Source: Spirosoma lacussanchae (GTDB lineage Bacteria; Bacteroidota; Bacteroidia; Cytophagales; Spirosomataceae). From it: a stretch of DNA of 64,000 nt. This document shows positions 52,416-60,651 of this stretch, piece after piece. Location of the stretch: contig NZ_SWJG01000002.1 of the NCBI RefSeq assembly GCF_005870035.1, positions 620,001 to 684,000 of the forward strand, read 5' to 3'. The translations under genes were made by a program, and so were the position numbers. The notes beneath the pieces were generated by a model that did not search any database, was not told the origin of the DNA, and worked only from the letters and a program-made list of their open reading frames with translations. The stretch's first letter is position 1; each line of letters begins with the position of its first letter.

Positions 52416-52844
52416 ATGGCTACGAAAAAGACAAAAATCATGTACTGGATCTTCACCGGTTTGTTCGCCTTTGTGATGCTGGGCTCCGCCATTCCTAATA
52501 TCATGGTCGACCCCATGTCGGTTCAGGGCTTTCGTGAGATGGGGTATCCCGTCTATCTGATTCCGTTTCTGGGCTGGGCTAAGCTGCTGGGGGTTGTAGC
52601 CATCCTCGTGCCTGGTTTTCCCAGGCTTAAAGAGTGGGCCTATGCTGGTTTATTCTTCGACCTGCTGGGGGCTACGTATTCCATTCAGGCCATTGGAAAG
52701 CCTGTTGTCTACTGGGCACCAATTCTGCTCTTTGTAGCCGTCGGGGTGGGTTCGTATCTGTGCTATCATACTCTGCAGCGGCTGGCTACCGGTACATACA
52801 AAGATCGGCAACCGGCGGCCGGGTCCGTTGCCTCAACTTTATAA
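52416..52844 (+). CDS. DoxX-like family membrane protein
   Basis: 142 residues with four membrane helices (~10-30, 45-65, 73-93, 98-118): YWIFTGLFAFVMLGSAIP, YPVYLIPFLGWAKLLGVVAIL, WAYAGLFFDLLGATYSIQAI, WAPILLFVAVGVGSYLCYH. The first helix and GYPVYLIPFLGWAKLLGV segment are typical of DoxX-like (DUF4345-like) proteins, whose function is unknown or linked to quinone redox. It is a single gene with its own promoter and terminator candidates. Confidence 0.85.
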   Translation: MATKKTKIMYWIFTGLFAFVMLGSAIPNIMVDPMSVQGFREMGYPVYLIPFLGWAKLLGVVAILVPGFPRLKEWAYAGLFFDLLGATYSIQAIGKPVVYWAPILLFVAVGVGSYLCYHTLQRLATGTYKDRQPAAGSVASTL

Positions 52845-52886
52845 GGGCCGGAAGGCACACGGGCGAGTCGCTGCGTTCTTCGCTGG

Positions 52887-52918
52887 CGGTCTGAGTCATA
52901 CAGGATTCAGACCGTTTT
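52887..52918 (+). terminator. Rho-independent terminator
   Basis: CGGTCTGA (52887-52894) pairs with TCAGACCG (52907-52914) around a 12-base loop, followed by TTTTCTTT. It lies 42 bases after the DoxX-like stop. Confidence 0.7.
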
Positions 52919-53075
52919 CTTTATAAATACTTACCCGAATGCGGGAGTGGAGTTTTTGAAAATCAAGACTGGCGGCATGGGTAAATTCAGCGCGATTTTC
53001 GCTTGAAATCACAAAACGCTCCGTAAGCCGACGGCTCACGAAGAGCTAATCGTCTATTTTAATCAAGCTGGATTC

Positions 53076-53921
53076 GTGAAGACAAACACATTGCTCCTCG
53101 CCTTTTTGCTACTGGCATCGGTAGTGCAGGCCCAGAAAAAAGTATTCCCCCAGGCGCCGGGTATGGTGTCGTATACCTATCGCAACAGCTTCTCGAAAAA
53201 TGTGGCTGCAACTCTTGATACCATCAAAGCACTGGGTATAACAGATATGGAATTCTCGAACTTGTTTGGGAAAACCGCAGCTGAATTACGTAAGCTTCTC
53301 GACGAACGCGGTATGAAGTGCTCCTCGTTCGGGGTTAGCTACCCGGATGCGCTGAACAAGACGCAGGAAGTGGGCCAAAACGCCAAAACCCTGGGCGCCA
53401 AATTTGTACGGGTTGCCTGGATTCCGCACGATGGACCCTTTACCATCGACATGGCCAAAAAAACCGTGGCGGATTTCAACCAGATTGGCAAACGCCTGAA
53501 CGACGACTATGGCATTACGTTCTGCTACCATAACCACGGCTTCGAGTTCCAGCCGTATCAGGATGGCACCCTCTTCGACTACATTGTTCAGCAGACCGAC
53601 CCTAAGTACGTAAGCTTCGAGATGGATATTCTCTGGACGTTTTTTCCGGGCCAGGATCCTGTGGCCCTGCTTAACAAATACGGCAAACGCTTCAAACTCA
53701 TGCACCTGAAGGATCTGCGCAAAGGCGTTACCGGCAACCTGTCGGGGGGGACTCCCGTCGAGAATGACGTGGCGCTGGGAACGGGCCAGATCGACCTGGC
53801 GGCTGTGCTGAAGGCAGCCCGCAAAGCCGGTGTTCAGCATTATTACATTGAAGACGAAAGCCCCAGCATTGCCACCCAGGTCCCCCAAAGTATTGCCTAC
53901 CTCAAAAATCTGAAAGACTAA
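53076..53921 (+). CDS. Exported sugar-phosphate isomerase/epimerase-like TIM-barrel protein
   Basis: 281 residues from a GTG at 53076; no ATG with a signal peptide lies nearby. The signal peptide is KTNTLLLAFLLLASVVQAQ. The rest is an AP-endonuclease-2/xylose-isomerase-like barrel: GITDMEFSNLFGKTAAELRKLL, FVRVAWIPHDGP, ITFCYHNHGFEF, VSFEMDILWTFFPGQDPVALLN, FKLMHLKDLRKG and VQHYYIEDESP. The E/D/H/E metal residues of the family appear kept. Such exported isomerases are common in Bacteroidota sugar loci; substrate unknown. The gene lies alone, 23 bases from a convergent gene. Confidence 0.85.
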   Translation: MKTNTLLLAFLLLASVVQAQKKVFPQAPGMVSYTYRNSFSKNVAATLDTIKALGITDMEFSNLFGKTAAELRKLLDERGMKCSSFGVSYPDALNKTQEVGQNAKTLGAKFVRVAWIPHDGPFTIDMAKKTVADFNQIGKRLNDDYGITFCYHNHGFEFQPYQDGTLFDYIVQQTDPKYVSFEMDILWTFFPGQDPVALLNKYGKRFKLMHLKDLRKGVTGNLSGGTPVENDVALGTGQIDLAAVLKAARKAGVQHYYIEDESPSIATQVPQSIAYLKNLKD

Positions 53922-53943
53922 GTACCGGCGGAGGCTGGTTCGG

Positions 53944-54354
53944 TTAGCTGTCGGCGGGTGGTCGTTGCAGAATTTGAAGCATATTCCCCTCCGGATCGAA
54001 GAAACTACGGACCTGGCCTCCGCCAATAGCCTCAACCCGCTCGCCATCCCAGCGAACGCCCTGCTGGTCGAGATAGGCGATGGCCCGATCGATGTCGGCA
54101 ACCCGCAAGGCCAGATGCGACCAGCCGGGTGTCCAGGTGGTGCGGGGGGACCGGGTCGTGTCATCCTTTGGCATGATCTCGAGCAGGGTATTATCAGGCG
54201 CCTGTAGCATCCAGACCGGCCGGCCCGCGTCGGCTTTCCAGTGGCGGAACCACTTCGTATAGCCCAGCACTGCGCAGTACCAGTCGGCCAGGGTTTCTAC
54301 GTCGTCGGCAGCAACGGCCGGATGGTCAACACCCGTAAGCGAAAGTTCATTCAT
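53944..54354 (-). CDS. VOC (glyoxalase/bleomycin-resistance) family protein
   Basis: 136 residues. N-terminal VDHPAVAADDVETLADWYCAVLGYTKWF, then WMLQAPDNTLLEIMP, WSHLALRVADIDRAIAYLDQQG and FFDPEGNMLQIL, the paired beta-alpha-beta-beta-beta modules of the vicinal-oxygen-chelate fold. Metal ligands H (VDH), E (LLEI), H (WSHLAL) and the C-terminal N/Q pair are partly kept. Function unknown; likely a small ligand-binding or dioxygenase-like protein. It follows the SGNH gene by 10 bases and may end that transcript. Confidence 0.85.
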   Translation of the reverse strand: MNELSLTGVDHPAVAADDVETLADWYCAVLGYTKWFRHWKADAGRPVWMLQAPDNTLLEIMPKDDTTRSPRTTWTPGWSHLALRVADIDRAIAYLDQQGVRWDGERVEAIGGGQVRSFFDPEGNMLQILQRPPADS

Positions 54355-54364
54355 CGGTCAGTGG

Positions 54365-55363
54365 TTAGATGCCTATTTTCTCCCGAACCAGCCGCAGCCA
54401 GATAGCCCGCCCTTCACAATCCCAGTGCGTGTCGCTCTTCAGATAGGGTGAGGCAGGGGCCTGGCTAAAGGGACTGTATACATCGATGGTCGGGACGGCC
54501 AGCTTCGGATGCTGCTGAATACGTTCGATCAGGTGATTATAGGCGTACCGGTTTGGTTCCAGGATACTCGCTTTGTTGGGAATGATCGACAGATATACGG
54601 CATCGAAGCCCTGCTGCTTATAGTAGTCTGCCGTTGCGTTGAGGCTATCGACATAGGCATCGACCTGAGCGCTGGTCAGGGGCGAGTAGGACGATAGTAC
54701 GCTGCTGGTATCGGTGTCGGAGTTCAGAAAGATGTGTTGTCTGTTCCTCGACAGACTAACCCCCTCATTGGCCCGGTCAAACCAGCGCAGGGTCAGCGTG
54801 GCTTTTAGCTCCTTGAACCAGAAGGCCCACTGATGACTGAACAGGGCTGTTTCGAGCCGTTGTTCCACATCGCTCCAGTGAATATCCGTTTTGATGCGCT
54901 CCCAGAGCGTTGGCGGTGGCAGCCGCGACTGGTTGGTGTCGGCATCGACGACCAGCTCACGCACGGGCTGGGTCACATGGTCCCGAAAATGGCGCTCAAT
55001 GGTTTCGATCAGTAACACGTTGCGTTTGCTGGTGTCCAGCTGGGCCCGTTGCTTGTTGTACCAGTGTACCCGCTGGTAATGGCTGACCCGAAAATCATCT
55101 TTGGTAATACGCTGCGGTTCCGAAAAACTGTCGCCGATAATGTACAGGTGAGTTGATGCGGTGTCGCTGTCGCGGTTGGAGGGTGTACAGGAGGGTTGTT
55201 CCTGTTTGAACTGCGGCAGGGCTGACAACCGGTACAGGTCGCCATAGCGGTAATCGTCGGCAATGACCCCGGCTTCGTATAACCAGTGCGATACCGTAGC
55301 CGACAGGCCACACAGCCAGAATATACCGGCAATTACTAAAACAGCGTAGCGAAGAAAACGCAT
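54365..55363 (-). CDS. SGNH-like (AlgJ/AlgX-type) putative O-acetyltransferase or hydrolase
   Basis: 332 residues. One N-terminal membrane anchor (YAVLVIAGIFWLCGLSATVS). The SGNH core has GDSF at 77-80 (S79 nucleophile candidate) and DTHWDCEGRAIWL near the end (D311, H313), the layout of AlgJ/AlgX periplasmic acyl-transfer proteins. Between lie long helical insertions. AlgJ-type proteins work with an MBOAT acyl exporter; none is adjacent, but the OafA-like acyltransferase at 60652 is in the same locus. It is read with the 912-residue protein, 11 bases apart. Role in O-acylation of the surface glycan is inference. Confidence 0.65.
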   Translation of the reverse strand: MRFLRYAVLVIAGIFWLCGLSATVSHWLYEAGVIADDYRYGDLYRLSALPQFKQEQPSCTPSNRDSDTASTHLYIIGDSFSEPQRITKDDFRVSHYQRVHWYNKQRAQLDTSKRNVLLIETIERHFRDHVTQPVRELVVDADTNQSRLPPPTLWERIKTDIHWSDVEQRLETALFSHQWAFWFKELKATLTLRWFDRANEGVSLSRNRQHIFLNSDTDTSSVLSSYSPLTSAQVDAYVDSLNATADYYKQQGFDAVYLSIIPNKASILEPNRYAYNHLIERIQQHPKLAVPTIDVYSPFSQAPASPYLKSDTHWDCEGRAIWLRLVREKIGI

Positions 55364-55374
55364 GGAGAAATAAA

Positions 55375-58113
55375 TTATCGGACCCGGATCGAATAAAGGT
55401 TGACGACGCGCTGAACGCTGCTCAGGACGTATAACTCATTCGATCTCTCATCGAACTGCAAAACTACCGGAAAATCGCTTGGGATAGGTCGATCACCCAC
55501 AATGCGTCCGTTGAGATCGTATAAGGTGGTGAAACTGCCCGACTTGATACTGACAAGCTCGACCCCCGCGCCCAGCCGGTGGTACCGAATGCGGTTACGA
55601 CCCGACTGAAGCGCCCGGATCTCGAACCGACGCTCACCTTTCTGGTCCAGTATGGCCACCTCGGTATCGGTTGAGCGCAGCACCAGCCAGTTTGTCTGTT
55701 CTTCGTCGGGAAGCAGCCGGAACGAGCCGCTGCGGACGGGCCGGTACAATTGCGTTCGTTTGGTTACGGTACCATTGGTGAGCAGGGTCAGCAGCTGACC
55801 TTCGTCGGTGATGGTCTGTAACGTCGACTGACCAGGCGGAATCAGAGCGGGACCGGCAAAGCGCACGTCGGGTTCGTCTTCGGTCTGCCGCTCAACCTTA
55901 ACCGGAAAATGAGGGTGCTGTGTACCGTTTTCGTGCCAGTAGTTAAGCGTACCGTCGGCCTGTGTGGCCAGAATATCCATACCACTAGGGGTAACTATAA
56001 TCTGGAACGGCAGCAGCAACGGCCCCTTCCGGGGAGCACTCATGAGTTTAACAAAGGCTTTTCGCTGACGATCCAGCCCGTAGACCTGCCCGTTCGGATG
56101 AGTAGCGAGCGCAACGATGCTGCGTTGCTGGCTACCCCGGGGGCGTACCAGATAAGTTGGATCAAGACCAGCGGGGAGTGGTATCTGCTGGAGCGATACG
56201 GCACCCGTACTGCTCGGCTTTTGGCCAGGGTCGGCGATGTACAGCGTCCGGTCGGTCATAAACAGGTACTGCAACCACCCATTATCCAGAAAATCAACGG
56301 CCAGTGCGTTGCTGCGAATCGGCCCGTCGGTGCTGCTCTGTATGGTCCCATCGCTGTTGGGGGTGATCAGGCTCAGCTGCGCATCGGCCTGCTGGGCGTA
56401 GAACGGGGCCGTTCCATCACTCAGGCTACCTGTTGTAAAAGGAGCCGCCACGAGCGGAGCGGCCAGCTCGGTACGTTTACGGAGCAGCAGCTTGTTCAGA
56501 ACGGCCCGGCTGGCCCGGCGGGTCGTGCGACCGAGAATTACCGTCGACTGAATATTTTCATTGCCGTAGCTGGCCTGGTAAGCCATGTTCTCCAGGTTGG
56601 CCAGGGCGGGGCTACCCGTGGCGGGGTCAGGCTGGTCGAGGAGATTTTGCCAGGCTAACGGCCAGGTTGTCGGTACGGTCGTATGGGCCCGGTTGAGTCG
56701 AACGAAGGCGGTAAAATTGGCCGGACGCAGGGTGCCGTTCAGAAATTCGGCCTGACGATCGTCGGCCGACCAGACCGCTTTTCGTTGGACCTGCTGTAGA
56801 TAATCCTGCAGGGCTTCTTCGCTGTTGGCCACAATGAGGGCCGAGCCGTGTTGGGTGATCCAGCTTTGCGGAAAGCCGGTAAACAGGCTGCTGAATAAAG
56901 ACGCAGGTAGCTCGGGAACGTTCAGCAACAGCGTTTTGTGGCCCAGAAAGCTTCGCAGGGGAGCGGGGGCGGTAGCACCGGCGCGGTAGGCAATGCGTTG
57001 ATACGCGCTGACGAGTTGTTTGCCATCCCGACCGGGTAAAATGAGCACCTGCCGCTGTGTGCCTGTGGCCGACTCCATGCGGCAGAGAAGCACATCCCGG
57101 TCCAGCGCCTGATAAAACGGTTTGGTATCTGGTTGAATCTGATCGAAGCGGTCGCGCAGGAAGTCGCTGGAAGCCGACCCCAGCAGCTGGCTCAGAGATC
57201 GGCCAAAGCGCGCGGCATCGCTGATACCGATATGGTACAGGCTGGCCGTTGTCTGTGGAATCAGGTCGGGCCGGGCAATGCGCTGGGGCGTCTGGTCCTG
57301 GAAAAGGGCTGCTACATCACGCCGGGCGCCGATCTCATCGACGGCGGACCCGATTAGGTGGGTCCGTGACGCCGATGGCCGAAACTGTAAGGTTAACGAC
57401 TCGGGCAGGAAAAGCCGGACCAGCGAACTTACATCGCTGAACAGGCCCTGCAGCACCTCCGGCCGAACGCTGACCCCGGCGGGATGGTCGGCATCGACTT
57501 TCCCTTCAACCCGGATAATCGAACCGTTTGCGGCCAGTTTGAGCGGACGATGCATCTGCCGCGCTACGTTCTCGACCAGGATGCCGGAGACGCTGCCAAC
57601 CAGAAAGTCGTCGGTCAGGATAAACGAACCGACCGGCTCATTCGCCCGCGAGACTAGGTCAAATATTTTCTCCCCCGAGAACGTGTGGTTAAGAACCCGG
57701 TACTGGCGGGGATCGGGGTTGGTGAGTCGCTGCAGAAACGACTGATCATTTTCTGTCAGGGGGATATAGAAGATATAGTCGAGGGTTGTTCTGGATACGG
57801 TATGCAGGGAATACCGGACGTTCCTACCCGAGATAAACCGCAACACCGTGGCCGTGTCGGCGGTAGCGTATAGGAACCGGTCGAGTCGCTGACGGGCTTC
57901 GTCAAAAACGGGTAGCTGCCGCAGGGCGATCTCATTCCGTAAAGCCTGGGCCGACACCGTATCCTGCAGGCGATCACTGGCCAGCATCATCAGCGCGCCC
58001 GGTGGGATGAACGCATCAATACTGCGGTCGTTGGCCCGGTAATGACGGTAGCCGAGCCAGCCACCGATCAGCAGCACCACTACACCAATACCTAACCAGA
58101 CGTTACGGTTCAT
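55375..58113 (-). CDS. 912-residue membrane-anchored protein of unknown function with propeller-like C-terminus
   Basis: 912 residues from ATG 58113 (a start at 58134 adds 7). One N-terminal membrane helix (WLGIGVVVLLIGGWLGYR) leads to ~560 residues of mixed alpha/beta sequence that look DUF3352-like (IPPGALMMLASDRLQDTV, RFISGRNVRYSLHTVS, VGSFILTDDFLVGSVSG). The last ~330 residues have repeated strand pairs (NGQVYGLDRQRKAFVKLM, DGTLNYWHENGTQHPHFPVK, EGQLLTLLTNGTVTKRTQL, DTEVAILDQKGERRFEI, RVVNLYSIRVR) like a beta-propeller. Mostly periplasmic. No function is known; its position in the surface-glycan locus is the only clue. Confidence 0.7.
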   Translation of the reverse strand: MNRNVWLGIGVVVLLIGGWLGYRHYRANDRSIDAFIPPGALMMLASDRLQDTVSAQALRNEIALRQLPVFDEARQRLDRFLYATADTATVLRFISGRNVRYSLHTVSRTTLDYIFYIPLTENDQSFLQRLTNPDPRQYRVLNHTFSGEKIFDLVSRANEPVGSFILTDDFLVGSVSGILVENVARQMHRPLKLAANGSIIRVEGKVDADHPAGVSVRPEVLQGLFSDVSSLVRLFLPESLTLQFRPSASRTHLIGSAVDEIGARRDVAALFQDQTPQRIARPDLIPQTTASLYHIGISDAARFGRSLSQLLGSASSDFLRDRFDQIQPDTKPFYQALDRDVLLCRMESATGTQRQVLILPGRDGKQLVSAYQRIAYRAGATAPAPLRSFLGHKTLLLNVPELPASLFSSLFTGFPQSWITQHGSALIVANSEEALQDYLQQVQRKAVWSADDRQAEFLNGTLRPANFTAFVRLNRAHTTVPTTWPLAWQNLLDQPDPATGSPALANLENMAYQASYGNENIQSTVILGRTTRRASRAVLNKLLLRKRTELAAPLVAAPFTTGSLSDGTAPFYAQQADAQLSLITPNSDGTIQSSTDGPIRSNALAVDFLDNGWLQYLFMTDRTLYIADPGQKPSSTGAVSLQQIPLPAGLDPTYLVRPRGSQQRSIVALATHPNGQVYGLDRQRKAFVKLMSAPRKGPLLLPFQIIVTPSGMDILATQADGTLNYWHENGTQHPHFPVKVERQTEDEPDVRFAGPALIPPGQSTLQTITDEGQLLTLLTNGTVTKRTQLYRPVRSGSFRLLPDEEQTNWLVLRSTDTEVAILDQKGERRFEIRALQSGRNRIRYHRLGAGVELVSIKSGSFTTLYDLNGRIVGDRPIPSDFPVVLQFDERSNELYVLSSVQRVVNLYSIRVR

Positions 58114-58252
58114 AGAATAAATAGAGATACGCAAAAACGAGACGGGGCCAGCTGGTCGTTATAAGTGATAAAGATCGCCAAAGTAGGCATACTACTTACG
58201 ACTTTCCGCACTCACAACGGCCGGGTGGCCCCGTCGGTGTACTCATTCGGGT

Positions 58253-59644
58253 TTATTTACCCCACATCGCGTTGGCGGTTTCGGGGAACGGCAGGGTCAG
58301 CTCCGGCACGTTGGCAGCAACGCGGTTGGCCCATTCGACCCCCTGCATCAGCGAGTGATCCTGGTTGCTGACCTCGTATTTCCAGGCGCCAAAACGGCCC
58401 CGCGAATAAATACCGAACGGTTCCAGTTTCGGCAAAACAGCTTTCAGAATCCCGTCGCGCTCGACCGAAGGGGTCGGGTAGCCGTAATCGAACGCCATGT
58501 GGAAAGTCGAAATAACATCGTCGGCCGACTCGATCAGCTGATCTTCAACCAGGGCGCGGATGGTATCATCGATCAACGTTTCGCGATTGACGGGTTTCGC
58601 CGACGATTCGCTGGTCTCGGTCATCAGCGACCAGTGCTGGTTGATATCGGGTACGTTGTTGGGGCTGTAGTTCGAGAATACCGTTACCCGGTAATACGGG
58701 CTGTTGGCTTCCGGGAAATACATCCAGCACATCGTTTCGAGGCTTGGCTTCGGTTTACCTTTCAGGCCGATACCCACCACGTTGGTCGACGAGTGTTTCA
58801 GACCCTGGGCGGTTTGTACCGTTTCCGGGTCCAGCCCTTCGACCCGCTGGGTAAAGAGGTCGAGCGGCATGGTGCTCATCAGGTGTTCGTACTGAATGGT
58901 AGAGCCATCGGCCAGCACGATTTTCTTTTCGGGGCCAATTACTTTCTCAACCGTGCAGTTCAGCTTCACGTATTCGCGGCCAACCAGGTCGCCCACGGCT
59001 TCCCAGATACCACCCGTACCGCCTTGTTTCGGAAATTTGAAGGTGCTGTTGGGCCCCCACGAAAAATCATCCTGATTGAAGATGATGTTTTTCGTAACCC
59101 GCTGCAGATCGGTAACAGCTACGCGCTCGCCCACCCAAACCGCGTTCATATCTTCCGGTGGGTAGGCCCACACTTTGAAGTTATAGGGGAACATGAAGGT
59201 GTCGGCCAGCCCCTGTCCGAACGTAGCCAGAATCCACTCGCGGAAGTTGGCCGGCTTCTGATTGTTCGGGAATTTGTAGTTGTGGATAATCCCTTCCAGG
59301 CATTTCCACATCGTTTCGGGCGACAGGTATTTGATGTTGTTCTGGAACGGGTAGGGAACAAACCGGTTCTCGATCCAGACCCACGATTCGCGCTGGTGAC
59401 TGAGCCAGCCATCTTCGCCCAGTGCTTTGAGCATCAGGTCGTCGAAGTACTTATAGTGGGAAAACTGAACGTGGCCACCCACATCCCAGGTAAAGCCCTG
59501 TTCATCGACAAAGCTTTTCGACAGACCCCCGATTCGGTTTTCTTTTTCCAGGACAATAAAGTCGGTGATGCCCAGTTCTTTCAGGCGATACGCGGCTCCC
59601 AGACCAGTAGGGCCCGAACCGATAATGACATATTTGTAGTTCAT
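58253..59644 (-). CDS. UDP-galactopyranose mutase of the eukaryotic type
   Basis: ATG 59644 gives 463 residues starting MNYKYVIIGSGPTGLG. FAD motif GSGPTG (9-14), IGGLSKS, DVGGHVQFSHYKYFDD (54-69), VPYPFQNNI (96-104), PYNFKVWAYP (153-162), GERVA with R174, WGPNSTFKFPKQGGTGGIW (196-214), MCWMYFP (305-311), R319, YPTP with Y389, YSRGRFGAWKYE with R417 and Y423, and NQDHS. From memory these match the Aspergillus/Leishmania-type UGM nearly block by block, with H58, R174, W307, R319, Y389, R417 and Y423 at the substrate-binding places. Bacterial Glf enzymes are ~370-390 residues and lack these blocks. It would make UDP-galactofuranose for a surface glycan. Confidence 0.72.
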   Translation of the reverse strand: MNYKYVIIGSGPTGLGAAYRLKELGITDFIVLEKENRIGGLSKSFVDEQGFTWDVGGHVQFSHYKYFDDLMLKALGEDGWLSHQRESWVWIENRFVPYPFQNNIKYLSPETMWKCLEGIIHNYKFPNNQKPANFREWILATFGQGLADTFMFPYNFKVWAYPPEDMNAVWVGERVAVTDLQRVTKNIIFNQDDFSWGPNSTFKFPKQGGTGGIWEAVGDLVGREYVKLNCTVEKVIGPEKKIVLADGSTIQYEHLMSTMPLDLFTQRVEGLDPETVQTAQGLKHSSTNVVGIGLKGKPKPSLETMCWMYFPEANSPYYRVTVFSNYSPNNVPDINQHWSLMTETSESSAKPVNRETLIDDTIRALVEDQLIESADDVISTFHMAFDYGYPTPSVERDGILKAVLPKLEPFGIYSRGRFGAWKYEVSNQDHSLMQGVEWANRVAANVPELTLPFPETANAMWGK

Positions 59645-59741
59645 GATGACGTTGTTGGCCAACTCAATCCAGTGGTCCGGGCGCAACGGCCCCGTAAGGA
59701 CACGCCAACGACCGGGACTACCGGATAAGGTAAGCTTGGTT

Positions 59742-60503
59742 TCAGGCGGCTACTGGCTCTGGTGATTTGAGGGCTTTAACTTTACTGCCCAGGTCGAACC
59801 GGAACTGCGCCAGTTCTTTAAAACTCTGCATACAAACTTTCAGCAGCTTCCACTTCAGAATCGACACTGTACCGGTTTGCCGCTCTTTGTGGGTAATGGG
59901 AATATCGAAGGTGTTGTACCCGGCTTTCTTGGCCATAACGGCCAGGAAAATGTTGGGGGCGAAGGGCGTTGGCGTTGGCAGCTGAGCCAGCAGTCGACGC
60001 AGGAACGAACCCCGAATCAGACGGAACGGTATATTGCTATCCATAATGTAGGTTCCGTAGATAAAAGCGATACTGAATCGCAGAATCCGGGTGATGATCA
60101 GCCGCGCAAACGCATCGTAACGTTCTTCGCGGTATCCAAGAATAAACGGTGAGTCGTTCCGCCGGGCCCATAGTTTTTCAAAGTCTTCGGTGACGAACTG
60201 ATCATCACTGTCGGTCTGAAAAACGTATTCGGAATCGAGCGCAACGGCTTGCCGGTACCCGTTTACCACGGCATTACCATGACCGCCGTTGGCCTGATGA
60301 ACGACCATCAGTTTAGGGTAACGTTCTTTGATCTGGTCCAGAATAGCCCCAGTGTTATCTCGGGAGCCGTCATTAACAACAATCAGGCGCGTGTTCTCGG
60401 TAGGGAATCGACGGGCCAGCATGTCTGTCCATTGCCGGACAACAACTTCGATGACTTCTTCTTCGTTGTAGGCCGGCATTACTATTGACAAGAGGAGACT
60501 CAT
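59742..60503 (-). CDS. Glycosyltransferase family 2, polyprenol-phosphate-sugar-synthase-like
   Basis: 253 residues. GT-A fold with SIVMPAYNEEEVIEVVV at the N-terminus, LIVVNDGSRDNTG, the metal-binding DSD in VFQTDSDDQF, GYREERYD and the IPITHKERQTGTVS segment. This order is that of DPM1/polyprenol-phosphate glycosyltransferases. It lacks C-terminal membrane helices and may work at the membrane face by contact. It may link sugar to a lipid carrier for the locus or use the UDP-galactofuranose made by the neighbour. Confidence 0.88.
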   Translation of the reverse strand: MSLLLSIVMPAYNEEEVIEVVVRQWTDMLARRFPTENTRLIVVNDGSRDNTGAILDQIKERYPKLMVVHQANGGHGNAVVNGYRQAVALDSEYVFQTDSDDQFVTEDFEKLWARRNDSPFILGYREERYDAFARLIITRILRFSIAFIYGTYIMDSNIPFRLIRGSFLRRLLAQLPTPTPFAPNIFLAVMAKKAGYNTFDIPITHKERQTGTVSILKWKLLKVCMQSFKELAQFRFDLGSKVKALKSPEPVAA

Positions 60504-60512
60504 GCAGGGGTA

Positions 60513-60552
60513 TATAGTGATGAATGTATACTGAACGGTGTATAGTGATGAA
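60513..60552. repeat. Two direct copies of TATAGTGATGAA
   Basis: TATAGTGATGAA occurs at 60513-60524 and at 60541-60552, 28 bases apart start to start, just upstream of the glycosyltransferase start. It could be a regulator site in the leader, or chance. Confidence 0.4.
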
Positions 60553-60579
60553 GAGTCACTACATACATCCTAAACATCG

Positions 60580-60587
60580 CAAATATA
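60580..60587 (-). promoter_or_regulatory. Candidate -7 box TATATTTG
   Basis: The minus strand reads TATATTTG, an exact TAnnTTTG match, 77 bases upstream of the glycosyltransferase start. No clear TTG -33 box was found. Confidence 0.4.
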
Positions 60588-60651
60588 AGAAATTGTTGCC
60601 GGGAGTCTGACGAACCGTCTAGTAGATTATCGAGTGGACTCATCCGGGTGC

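Noticed and set aside
58355..59728. 457-codon open frame on the plus strand opposite the UGM gene
   Set aside because: It is the antisense shadow of a well-supported gene and has no family-like segments or signal.
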